Origin: an uncultured Lachnospiraceae bacterium
Lineage (GTDB): Bacteria > Bacillota_A > Clostridia > Lachnospirales > Lachnospiraceae
Assembly: GCA_947564305.1 (NCBI GenBank)
Contig: CANOBT010000222.1
Coordinates: 1-7,677 of the forward strand
DNA length: 7,677 nucleotides
Direction: 5' to 3'
Shown here: positions 1-5,274 of the stretch, one piece after another
Layout: each line of letters starts with the position of its first letter
How positions within the stretch are numbered: the stretch's first letter is position 1
The notes under the pieces: generated by a model
What the model was told of the DNA's origin: nothing
What the model saw: the letters and a program-made list of their open reading frames with translations, nothing else
Database searches by the model: none
Made by a program: the position numbers and the translations under genes

Positions 1-2
1 AA

Positions 3-476
3 GGATGGGCGGCAGGAGCCGGCTATGGGGAGAAAATCCTCACGATCCTGAAAGGCATCCTCGGCACGGCGGGAGGGGCAGCTCCTTCCGTTCCGACAGA
101 AACGGAAATCTGGTACCGCGTCCGGAAGACCTGGTCAGACGCCTCCTCGCAGAAAGGGGCGTTCAAAGCGCTGGAGAACGCAAAAAAATGTGCGGATGAG
201 AATCCGGGGTATTCCGTGTTTGATGAGTCGGGGAAGGCGGTGTACACCAAGGCGGCAGCGTTTGTGCCGTATCTGGTGCGGGTATCCATCCCCGACCTTA
301 ACATCCGGAAAGGTCCTGGCACTGACCATGCAAAGACCGGGAAATATACGGGAATCGGTTTTTTTACGATTGTGGATGAGGCAGATGGCGAAGGCGCTTC
401 CAAGTGGGGGTTGCTGAAATCCTACCAGAGCGGACGCAATGGATGGGTGAGCCTTGATTACGCAAAGAGAGTGTAG
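3..476 (+). CDS. Phage-type endolysin (probable N-acetylmuramoyl-L-alanine amidase), C-terminal part with SH3b domain; 5' truncated by window edge
   Basis: The frame is open from the left edge and stops with TAG at 474-476, giving 157 visible residues. The catalytic domain lies outside the window. Visible parts are a short Gly/Ala/Pro/Thr linker, a module beginning WYRVRKTWSDA and continuing FKALENAKKCADENPGYSVF, and a bacterial SH3 domain with the signature VSIPDLNIRKGPGT and a closing GWVSLDYAKRV. In clostridial phages this linker plus SH3b tail typically follows an amidase domain, and the SH3b part binds cell-wall peptide. The expected role is peptidoglycan cleavage at host lysis or as a prophage remnant. 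No signal peptide can be judged. A strong terminator follows within 30 bases, so this is the last gene of its unit. A decayed copy of the linker appears again near 3945. The assignment to amidase rather than another lysin class is inference from tail architecture. Confidence 0.8.
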   Translation, partial: GWAAGAGYGEKILTILKGILGTAGGAAPSVPTETEIWYRVRKTWSDASSQKGAFKALENAKKCADENPGYSVFDESGKAVYTKAAAFVPYLVRVSIPDLNIRKGPGTDHAKTGKYTGIGFFTIVDEADGEGASKWGLLKSYQSGRNGWVSLDYAKRV

Positions 477-504
477 CTGAATAAATATTGTAGGACATCA
501 AAAC

Positions 505-548
505 AGCCCGCAGCATTTTTCTTTAGGAATGCTGCGGGCTTGTTTTTC
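505..548 (+). terminator. Rho-independent terminator after the endolysin gene
   Basis: AGCCCGCAGCATT (505-517) pairs perfectly over 13 bp with AATGCTGCGGGCT (528-540), with a 10-nt loop and a following TGTTTTTC tract. It closes the endolysin transcription unit. Confidence 0.9.
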
Positions 549-561
549 GTTATGGGCAGTT

Positions 562-792
562 TCATCCTGGTTCATTATGTATGCCTGAAAAGTGCGGTCT
601 TGGCGGCAGTTCCGTGCAGTCTGAAAAACCGAGCAGATAGGCAAGTGTGCCGTAACGTGCGCCAAGAGCGTTCTGTTCGCTGACATATTGGTTAATCAGT
701 GACCGGACATTTTAAGGCAAATTTAGGCCATCCAGTCGTTCGGTGTATTTATCGGATTTTCTCTGTATGGCCAGATATTCCTCATCCGACAT
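562..792 (-). pseudogene. Small conserved-looking hypothetical gene, broken by a premature stop
   Basis: On the minus strand one frame reads MSDEEYLAIQRKSDKYTERLDGLNLP, then TAA (plus-strand TTA at 712-714), then NVRSLINQYVSEQNALG and ARYGTLAYLLGFSDCTEL, ending at a TGA at 562-564. Both halves are in the same frame and read as one soluble helical protein; changing TAA to GAA would restore about 76 residues. The frame stays open upstream of the ATG at 790-792, so the original start could lie further upstream. I have a loose memory of small proteins of this style in Firmicutes mobile elements but cannot name a family. It runs convergent to the endolysin gene and lacks an obvious ribosome site. 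The decay is directly visible; the claim that it was once a gene rests on the protein-like quality of both halves. Confidence 0.6.
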
Positions 793-1201
793 CACAACTG
801 CATCCAGAATAAACGCATGAATGAAAAAGAAGCATATTTGCTTTGAATATTTAGATAATTTTACAAGAAAACATATTTGTCTTTTCTTAAAATAAAGTTA
901 TTAAAAGCTGAATTTCGGGTGATACAGTTATTTTTAGTCAATTTATGTGCAAAAATTTTCACAAAAATATACTCCTTTTTCTTCTTTATTTTCGTTTATG
1001 CGTTTATTCTGCAATCGCATCGGCTGTTGGTTTACAAACTGCATGGGAAGTGATAAAATATACAGTCATAGCAGAGAATGTTGGACAGTGCTGGGTAACA
1101 GTTTACACATCAAGGTCATTTAGTTTATTTTTGTTACAAATTTAAATAGTTGCAAAGTGGTATAGGTGTATATCTATATGAAATTTGGAGGTTGCGAAAC
1201 T
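793..1201. other. AT-rich non-coding stretch upstream of the DUF4238-like gene
   Basis: No supportable gene. It is strongly AT-rich, with two similar short palindromes near 830-843 and 866-887. A possible promoter lies at TTGGAC (1081-1086), 17 bases, TACACA (1104-1109), but the match is only moderate and no transcription start is claimed. A 66-codon open frame at 945-1145 lacks a ribosome site and looks accidental. Confidence 0.5.
1187..1191 (+). promoter_or_regulatory. Ribosome binding site deciding the start at 1202
   Basis: GGAGG sits 10 bases before ATG 1202 and supports this start over the in-frame ATG at 1166. The 13 bases GGAGGTTGCGAAA recur exactly ahead of the second excisionase gene (5031-5043). 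Confidence 0.75.
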
Positions 1202-2296
1202 ATGGATAAAAAGAATATAATTCAACAGAAAGATCACATTATTCTGCCAAAGGCAACATTAATGCGTTTTATAGATGATAAAACCCAGCGGATTTATTAT
1301 CTTGACTTAAATGATTTAGATGATATTTCAGTAAAACATATCTACCCTAAATCTTATCATGTAAGCCCAAACTATTACAATCCTGAATATGATGATAAAG
1401 TTAAGAAATACGAAACAGCAATAGGTAAATTATATAAAGAAATAGCGACGGCTATTGAAAATAATACAAGTATAAACATTGATGCTGATACATTAAGAAA
1501 ACAGATTATTGATTTTTTGACAATTGAATTCCATCGTAGTGTTATTGCGGATGATACCATGCTGGAAAAATATAAAAATCAGCAACAGAAGGAAAATGAT
1601 AAAATTGATTCCATGATGTTTCAAAAAGGTACGATGACTGCTAACCGTATCGAATATTCGATAAATTATCGGGAGCAAGCTAAGTCAAAGGAAACATTTA
1701 GAAACTATGCACAAAACATTTTAGGAACTGTTAATTTTGCAATATCAGCTACATATCGTAGTTTTATTCCGCAAATTTTATATATCCCTAAGAATAGAGA
1801 TTATCAATTTTTGCTTCCACCATTGCACTTTGTTGGTAATGAGAACTTTGCTTGTTTTATTTTGGCTCCAAACGTTGCATTGGCATTATATCCAGCTCCG
1901 ATAGCCAATTCGTTAATGCTGGCAGTAGATAAAGAAAGAATTGTAGCTATTAATTTTCGTATACTGGAAAGTGTTTCCGTTTTTGATTCTGATTATAGGG
2001 AAATTGTAGGCGGGAAAGGCCAATTAGATAAGTTGAAGGAACGAATAGTAGAAATAAAGTCTATTTATAAAATAAATGAAATTGGAATTGTAATTAATGA
2101 TGACGAATCATTTTGCGTTCATGACATGGATGAAGTGATGGAATTTGTTATTATTTTACATTTGCTTTCCAATGCACCTAAAGACACAGTAAAAGTAAGA
2201 ATGAAAGTACAAAATTTTGATAAAGAGTTATTAGAAAAAAACAAAAATGAGATAGAGAAATTATTCCAAAAATATTCATTTGAATTAATGGTGTGA
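1202..2296 (+). CDS. DUF4238-like protein, AT-rich cargo gene
   Basis: This encodes 364 residues from the ATG at 1202, chosen because GGAGG at 1187-1191 is 10 bases upstream; an in-frame ATG at 1166 has no such site. The N-terminus (residues about 11-24, DHIILPKATLMRFI, then YYLDLND) matches the layout of DUF4238 proteins, which begin with a HHYVPQFYL-like segment. A charged helix with ...KYETAIGKLYKEIATAIEN and then DFLTIEFHRS follows in the order expected for that family. Later LLPPLHFVGNENFACFILAP and ALALYPAP resemble the family's beta-rich end, but its usual SDNP-like motif is not visible. It appears cytoplasmic, with no signal peptide or clear membrane helix. The biochemical function of DUF4238 is not established. 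Base composition is far more AT-rich than the integrase operon, and the gene stands alone between its own leader and a probable terminator, so I read it as acquired cargo. The family call is moderately sure. Confidence 0.7.
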   Translation: MDKKNIIQQKDHIILPKATLMRFIDDKTQRIYYLDLNDLDDISVKHIYPKSYHVSPNYYNPEYDDKVKKYETAIGKLYKEIATAIENNTSINIDADTLRKQIIDFLTIEFHRSVIADDTMLEKYKNQQQKENDKIDSMMFQKGTMTANRIEYSINYREQAKSKETFRNYAQNILGTVNFAISATYRSFIPQILYIPKNRDYQFLLPPLHFVGNENFACFILAPNVALALYPAPIANSLMLAVDKERIVAINFRILESVSVFDSDYREIVGGKGQLDKLKERIVEIKSIYKINEIGIVINDDESFCVHDMDEVMEFVIILHLLSNAPKDTVKVRMKVQNFDKELLEKNKNEIEKLFQKYSFELMV

Positions 2297-2350
2297 CGGT
2301 TTCCTACTGACAAATAATAGAGAAAAGGTTAGTGAATTAGACAAGATTAT

Positions 2351-2381
2351 GAGAAGCGGTTTGGGAACTAGGCCGCTTTTT
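2351..2381 (+). terminator. Probable terminator after the DUF4238-like gene
   Basis: AAGCGGTTT (2354-2362) pairs with AGGCCGCTT (2370-2378), including two G-U pairs, around a 7-nt loop, followed by a T-run ending near 2381. It lies about 55 bases after the stop codon. The stem is moderate in strength. Confidence 0.55.
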
Positions 2382-2453
2382 CTGTCCTGTGGATGTTCCG
2401 CAATAATGTCTGATGTTTGATAAAACGACACAGAATAACAGCGAATAGTGACA

Positions 2454-2550
2454 AGCCTGCGGCTCATACGATACAGCCCTGCAAGGCGGTTCTCTTATTT
2501 TACCCTCAAGCTGTCCCTTTCGCCGTGGCTTAGAAGTAGGGGGTAAAATA
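2454..2550 (+). ncRNA. Candidate structured leader RNA with two nested hairpins
   Basis: Hairpin one: GCCTGC (2455-2460) with GCAAGGC (2481-2487, one bulged A), enclosing GGCT/AGCC (2461-2464 with 2475-2478). Hairpin two: TATTTTACCC (2496-2505) with GGGTAAAATA (2541-2550), a perfect 10-bp stem enclosing AAGC/GCTT (2508-2511 with 2528-2531). The two lie back to back, directly before a third hairpin holding the ribosome site of the broken gene at 2578. The pairing is visible; a role as cis-regulatory leader, small RNA or transfer-origin-like site is inference. No known RNA family is recognised. Confidence 0.35.
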
Positions 2551-2555
2551 CATAA

Positions 2556-2570
2556 GCCTCCGCAGGAGGT
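2556..2570 (+). promoter_or_regulatory. Ribosome binding site inside a short GC-rich hairpin
   Basis: CCTCC (2557-2561) pairs with GGAGG (2565-2569) across a 3-nt loop, with a possible outer G-U pair. The GGAGG is the ribosome site for the ATG at 2578, so the stem would hide it. The gene it served is now broken. Confidence 0.5.
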
Positions 2571-2577
2571 GGTTTTC

Positions 2578-2959
2578 ATGACGGAAGTACTGAAAATGTG
2601 ACCATAAGATGCCGCAACAGCGGCTTGGGATATGCGACGATAGCAAAGGACATCGGACTAACGAAGGACGCAATGTCGGCGTTCTGCAGGAGGAACGGCC
2701 TGGTCGGAACATGGTGGGGAAAGCGCAGGAACACGACCGGGCAGTCACAGACTGAGGTGGAGGCCAAAAAAATTCGCCCAAATGAGCGCAAAATGACAAC
2801 GCCGTTGTTCCGGCTCTGCTGCGTACAGCTTGGCATTTCCATCGTGACTTTGATTTGCTTACGATTGGGATGGTCAACGATATGTTTGCTGAGAGCAGGA
2901 ACGATGACTATAAATACTGGGAGATTGTTATCCAGGAGGATTTTGATATTTTTATTTGA
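2578..2959 (+). pseudogene. Chimeric remnant: 5' part of an HTH regulator gene joined to a probable phage structural gene 3' end
   Basis: A good ribosome site and ATG (2578) start a frame that hits TGA after seven codons. A different frame from about 2598 then reads GLGYATIAKDIGLTKDAMSAFCRRNGL. This clearly resembles residues 16-42 of the intact HTH/zinc-ribbon protein at 4289 (GYGYVKIAQELGISENTVKSFCRRKGL), so the start has suffered a frameshift. The similarity ends near 2700 and no zinc-ribbon cysteines follow. From about 2843 a third frame reads RDFDLLTIGMVNDMF, then AESRNDDYKYWEIVIQEDFDIF, ending at TGA near 2957-2959. That style (LTIGMV.DM, then NDDY, then a final DFD.F) resembles the end of small phage tail-assembly proteins, which I recognise only loosely. 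The mixture indicates deletion or recombination between unrelated genes. The HTH part is fairly sure; the phage part is tentative. Confidence 0.6.
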
Positions 2960-2976
2960 CGTTTAATATTTTTTGT

Positions 2977-3005
2977 TTGACGGATACTTTTCCTTGTGAT
3001 ATATT
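2977..3005 (+). promoter_or_regulatory. Sigma-A type promoter for the two-gene unit at 3054
   Basis: TTGACG (2977-2982), a 17-base spacer and TATATT (3000-3005) give a near-consensus housekeeping promoter about 50 bases before the ATG at 3054. A second TTTGACG lies exactly 21 bases upstream (2955-2961), which could be an upstream activator or operator site. Confidence 0.7.
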
Positions 3006-3053
3006 AAGAATATATAAGCGTAAAGTATGCGTTAAGAAAGAGAGACGTTGTTT

Positions 3054-3581
3054 ATGTTTTATGAAGTGATAGCGCAATTTGCGAAAGCAGATGCACCAAC
3101 ATTTCGAACTCCTGGCTTCGAACCATATCTTATGGAGGCAAAGGATTATTTTAATATGAAAAGCCGGGTTGCTACTAATCCAAAGGAAATCACTGAACTG
3201 ACCGTGATTGATGACCGGACCATAAGGATTATCTTTCGAAGCCAAGAAATTCTTAATATCTCACAGGTATCAAGAAGTTTGAGGGTGTTTAGTATGTATC
3301 TGATTGACGAGTCGCATCCTTTGAATTTTGGGGATTTAGTTTCTGGAAAAAGGTTGTTTCGTATGTCGGCATCAGAATTTAGAGATATTTCCGAAGAAAA
3401 TTCTGATATATCAGATACCAATGAAATGCCAGAAAAAGATTACAAGGAAATTAACAAACTGAATTTATTAAAGAAAGTTATTGGAATACTGGAAAAAAGT
3501 GATAGCGATTCCGAGACAAATAACGTGACACAGAAAATCAATGAAATAGTAAAAAATTACTACATTGAAAAGGGGGTTTAA
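3054..3581 (+). CDS. Hypothetical protein, first gene of a self-contained two-gene unit
   Basis: This encodes 175 residues from ATG 3054; a TTG at 3048 is the alternative start. The ribosome site (AAGAAAGAGAG about 10 bases upstream) is weak, but the near-consensus promoter just ahead supports expression. I do not recognise the family. The first roughly 100 residues look like a compact alpha/beta domain (ELTVIDDRTIRIIF, then LRVFSMYLIDE). A polar acidic linker rich in Ser, Asp and Glu follows (about 108-140), then a charged C-terminal helix (LLKKVIGILEK to KINEIVKNYYIEK) that could mediate oligomerisation or contact with the next protein. There is no signal peptide, membrane helix or catalytic motif I can name. 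The gene is AT-rich relative to the integrase operon. Its stop codon touches the next gene, with start one base later, implying translational coupling. Toxin-antitoxin, defence or regulatory roles would all be guesses. Confidence 0.75.
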   Translation: MFYEVIAQFAKADAPTFRTPGFEPYLMEAKDYFNMKSRVATNPKEITELTVIDDRTIRIIFRSQEILNISQVSRSLRVFSMYLIDESHPLNFGDLVSGKRLFRMSASEFRDISEENSDISDTNEMPEKDYKEINKLNLLKKVIGILEKSDSDSETNNVTQKINEIVKNYYIEKGV

Positions 3582-3582
3582 T

Positions 3583-3813
3583 ATGCTTACGAACAATGAG
3601 AAGAGAATAATTGAGAACACGATGGAAAGCCAGATATTGGCAAGTCCAAGCGGAATCAACACAAGAACCTTGATGCAGGCAGTATACAGGATTCTTCATA
3701 GCAGAATTCCAAACATGAATATGCATCATATAGCAGGAATGCTTTCTTGGGTATATAAATCATATGGGCATCAGTTCTTGGTGAGAACCCCAGGGTATTC
3801 GGTAATTGTGTAG
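3583..3813 (+). CDS. Small hypothetical protein, possible winged-helix-like fold; second gene of the unit
   Basis: This encodes 76 residues from ATG 3583, chosen because AGGGGG at 3571-3576 is six bases upstream and the ATG follows the previous stop (3579-3581) after one base. The sequence is basic and helical through MNMHHIAGMLSWVYKSYG, then ends QFLVRTPGYSVIV, a strand-turn-strand that could be the wing of a winged helix. No family is recognised, so a DNA-binding role is only a structural guess. Tight coupling to the upstream 175-residue protein suggests the two act together. A terminator begins 11 bases after the stop, making the pair a complete transcription unit. The codon composition matches its partner rather than the integrase operon, consistent with joint acquisition. 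Confidence 0.7.
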   Translation: MLTNNEKRIIENTMESQILASPSGINTRTLMQAVYRILHSRIPNMNMHHIAGMLSWVYKSYGHQFLVRTPGYSVIV

Positions 3814-3824
3814 GCATATATTTT

Positions 3825-3860
3825 ACAGCATTGGCAGAAATGTCAGTGCTGTTTTCTTTT
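3825..3860 (+). terminator. Rho-independent terminator ending the two-gene unit
   Basis: ACAGCATTG (3825-3833) pairs over 9 bp, one of them G-U, with CAGTGCTGT (3844-3852) around a 10-nt loop, followed by TTTTCTTTT. Confidence 0.8.
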
Positions 3861-3944
3861 GGAGCAGAGATGTTCCTTTTTATTGCTTATGGACGGGATG
3901 CGCAGGCTACACTTTCTGTAAGGAGGTGACCGCAGAGAAGCATC

Positions 3945-4014
3945 CTTGCAGAAAGGAGACATTCAAGGCGTTGGAGAACGCAAAGAAGTGTGCGGATGAG
4001 AATCCAGGGCATCC
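3945..4014 (+). pseudogene. Frameshifted fragment of an endolysin linker
   Basis: This 70-base stretch matches 147-212 closely at the nucleotide level; the run GTGCGGATGAGAATCC is identical in both. It encodes the same FKALENAKKCADENPG peptide, but carries an extra base shortly after GCAGAAAGG that puts the two halves out of frame. No amidase or SH3b domain surrounds it. It is a leftover from a second endolysin gene or a partial duplication of the first. Confidence 0.8.
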
Positions 4015-4173
4015 TGAAGCTTTAGTATTAAATCTTTCATCAAACCATTCTTTTGTTTTTTACTATTACAGCATTTCATTTGTATTCAAACAATCAAAAT
4101 CAAATGGTCAGACAGCCGATTAAATGCCGCCTGCACAATTTTTTCTGAACCATGGGTATCCAAAACCGCCCAT

Positions 4174-4198
4174 AAATCTCCGTATGGTGAGGAGGCAT
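4174..4198 (+). repeat. 25-bp direct repeat, upstream copy
   Basis: Identical over 25 bases to 4260-4284, offset by 86 bases. It includes a ribosome-site-like GAGGAGG followed by CAT, but here no gene follows. The flanking bases (CCGC, then T/C-rich) are also partly similar, pointing to duplication of the leader of the downstream HTH gene. Confidence 0.85.
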
Positions 4199-4200
4199 AA

Positions 4201-4254
4201 CGGCTTTGGGACGGCAGGCAGATATTTTTTTGCGCCTGTGGGTGTATAAAGCCG
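4201..4254 (+). promoter_or_regulatory. Nested hairpin between the twin 25-bp repeats
   Basis: CGGCTTT (4201-4207) pairs with AAAGCCG (4248-4254), enclosing CAGGC (4215-4219) with GCCTG (4234-4238) and a T-run in the inner loop. This sits in the untranslated leader of the operon starting at 4289 and could be a regulatory fold. Function is inferred from position only. Confidence 0.35.
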
Positions 4255-4259
4255 CTTTC

Positions 4260-4284
4260 AAATCTCCGTATGGTGAGGAGGCAT
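4260..4284 (+). repeat. 25-bp direct repeat, downstream copy carrying the active ribosome site
   Basis: Exact second copy of 4174-4198. Its AGGAGG (4276-4281) lies seven bases before ATG 4289. CTCC (4264-4267) could pair weakly with GGAG (4277-4280) over a 9-nt loop. Confidence 0.85.
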
Positions 4285-4288
4285 TTTC

Positions 4289-4723
4289 ATGACTGACAGG
4301 CAAAGGGACAGGATACGTCAGATGAGGGCTGATGGCTATGGATATGTAAAGATTGCGCAGGAACTTGGTATTTCGGAGAACACAGTAAAATCATTCTGCC
4401 GGAGGAAGGGACTAAGTGCGGAGAAAATGAAAGCAGCGGTGCCGTCTGCGGATGGGGATAAGGGTGTCTGCTTGTGCTGTGGGGCGAAGGTAAGGCAGAA
4501 TCCAGGACGCAAGGCAAAAAAGTTTTGCTCGGATAAATGCCGTAATAAGTGGTGGAACAGCCATTTAGACCAGGTGGAACGAAAGGCTCATTATGAATTC
4601 GTGTGCGCCTGCTGCAAAAAGCCGTTCACGGCCTACGGCAATGCGAGCAGAAAATACTGCTCTCATGAGTGCTATATCGAGGATAGATTTGGAGGTGGGC
4701 AGGATGCAGAAGAACAAAAATGA
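4289..4723 (+). CDS. HTH plus twin zinc-ribbon regulator-like protein
   Basis: This encodes 144 residues with AGGAGG seven bases before the ATG. Residues about 8-42 form a sigma-70 region 4/resolvase-like helix-turn-helix (GYGYVKIAQELGISENTVKSFCRRKG). Two treble-clef-like zinc sites follow: C61, C64, C80 and C84, then C106, C109, C124 and C128, each a CxxC paired with CSxxC-type cysteines. The linker between them holds the KWWN and ERKAHY motifs seen in clostridial mobile-element proteins of this type. It probably binds DNA and regulates or assists the downstream recombination genes; no catalytic motif is visible. Its last 20 bases overlap the first excisionase start at 4704, so the two are translationally coupled. 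The decayed gene at 2578 is a relative, not a duplicate. I recognise the architecture but not a named gene. Confidence 0.85.
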   Translation: MTDRQRDRIRQMRADGYGYVKIAQELGISENTVKSFCRRKGLSAEKMKAAVPSADGDKGVCLCCGAKVRQNPGRKAKKFCSDKCRNKWWNSHLDQVERKAHYEFVCACCKKPFTAYGNASRKYCSHECYIEDRFGGGQDAEEQK

Positions 4724-4943
4724 AGCGGAGGATATGGTAAGGGCAAAGGAAAATATTGTGCCAGTGTGTGAGAAATATACACTTACCATTAAAGAGGCAG
4801 CAGCTTACTTTAACATTGGGATCAAAAAAATGCGCAGGATGGCAGAGGAAAACACAGGCAGATTTTCGGTGTTCTGTGGCAACAAATATTTGATCATCCG
4901 TCCGAAATTTGAAAAGTTCATTGAGGAATCTTCGGAGATATAA
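4704..4943 (+). CDS. Tn916-type excisionase-like protein (first of two)
   Basis: This encodes 79 residues from ATG 4704, supported by GGAGG at 4691-4695 eight bases upstream. The core EKYTLTIKEAAAYFNIGIKKMRRMAEEN, followed by FSVFCGNKYLIIRPKFEKFIE, follows the layout of Tn916 Xis: a winged-helix MerR-like DNA-binding fold with ERYTLTIEEASKYFRIG in that family. Such proteins bend DNA at the attachment site and steer the recombinase toward excision. The start overlaps the 3' end of the zinc-ribbon gene by 20 bases, and a second Xis-like gene lies 100 bases downstream. The length is a little above typical Tn916 Xis because of a charged N-terminal extension of about 20 residues. Confidence 0.85.
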   Translation: MQKNKNEAEDMVRAKENIVPVCEKYTLTIKEAAAYFNIGIKKMRRMAEENTGRFSVFCGNKYLIIRPKFEKFIEESSEI

Positions 4944-5043
4944 ATAGTTTTTATCTGGCAAAAGTAGTTGCTATTTACTGGCTTTAGAGTGATATATGTT
5001 GTGACCCTGAAAGGGGCAGAAATACTGATCGGAGGTTGCGAAA
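4944..5043 (+). promoter_or_regulatory. Leader between the two excisionase genes
   Basis: These 100 bases hold no gene. They contain a small CCCTGAAAGGGG hairpin near 5005-5016 and end in GGAGGTTGCGAAA, the ribosome site for ATG 5044. I have an impression that similar leaders precede Tn916-type integrase genes in Lachnospiraceae, but could not check it. No clear promoter was found. Confidence 0.35.
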
Positions 5044-5274
5044 ATGAAACCACAGTTGAAAGATAAGGATGTACTGACCGTTCAGGAAGCAGTGGAATAT
5101 TTTGAGCTAAGCCGCAGAAAATTTTACGCATTGCTGAAGGAGGAGGGACTGCCTTTTGTCGCCTTTTATTATAATAAGCGCAGGCTGATCCTCCGCACGG
5201 AATTTGTAAAGTATCTGGAAGAACATCCGGAAATAAGAAGGAGGGAACCAAAATGGCAGGAAAGCCAGGAATGA
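5044..5274 (+). CDS. Second excisionase-like winged-helix protein
   Basis: This encodes 76 residues with GGAGG eight bases before ATG 5044. The core VLTVQEAVEYFELSRRKFYALLKEE, then FVAFYYNKRRLILRTEFVKYLEEHPEI, is a MerR/excisionase-type winged helix: recognition helix around SRRKFYALL, wing around YYNKRRLILR, then a short terminal helix. It resembles the first excisionase in layout but little in detail, so it is not a recent duplicate. It overlaps the integrase start by 22 bases (5253-5274), the classic xis-int arrangement, and is therefore the likelier directionality factor for this integrase. The stop is TGA at 5272-5274. Confidence 0.85.
   Translation: MKPQLKDKDVLTVQEAVEYFELSRRKFYALLKEEGLPFVAFYYNKRRLILRTEFVKYLEEHPEIRRREPKWQESQE

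Larger units (their letters stand above)
3861..4288 (+). other. Gene-free stretch with an endolysin fragment and a duplicated leader
   Basis: 3861-3944 and 4015-4170 show no recognisable gene or RNA. 3945-4014 is the endolysin fragment, and 4174-4284 holds a twin direct repeat with nested complementary arms; these are listed separately. An open frame spanning 3806-4123 covers the fragment but changes frame with respect to it, so it is not a gene. Confidence 0.6.

Noticed and set aside
498..686. Minus-strand 62-codon frame
   Set aside because: It overlaps the true frame of the broken gene at 562-792 in another register and runs through the terminator.
945..1145. 66-codon open frame with a hydrophobic start
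   Set aside because: No ribosome site and no recognisable domain in AT-rich DNA; the hydrophobic start is expected from T-rich codons.
1166..1201. Earlier ATG for the DUF4238-like gene
   Set aside because: No ribosome site upstream, whereas GGAGG is correctly placed for ATG 1202.
3806..4123. 105-codon open frame covering the endolysin fragment
   Set aside because: It overlaps the terminator at 3825-3860, and the homologous peptide occupies only its middle after a frameshift.
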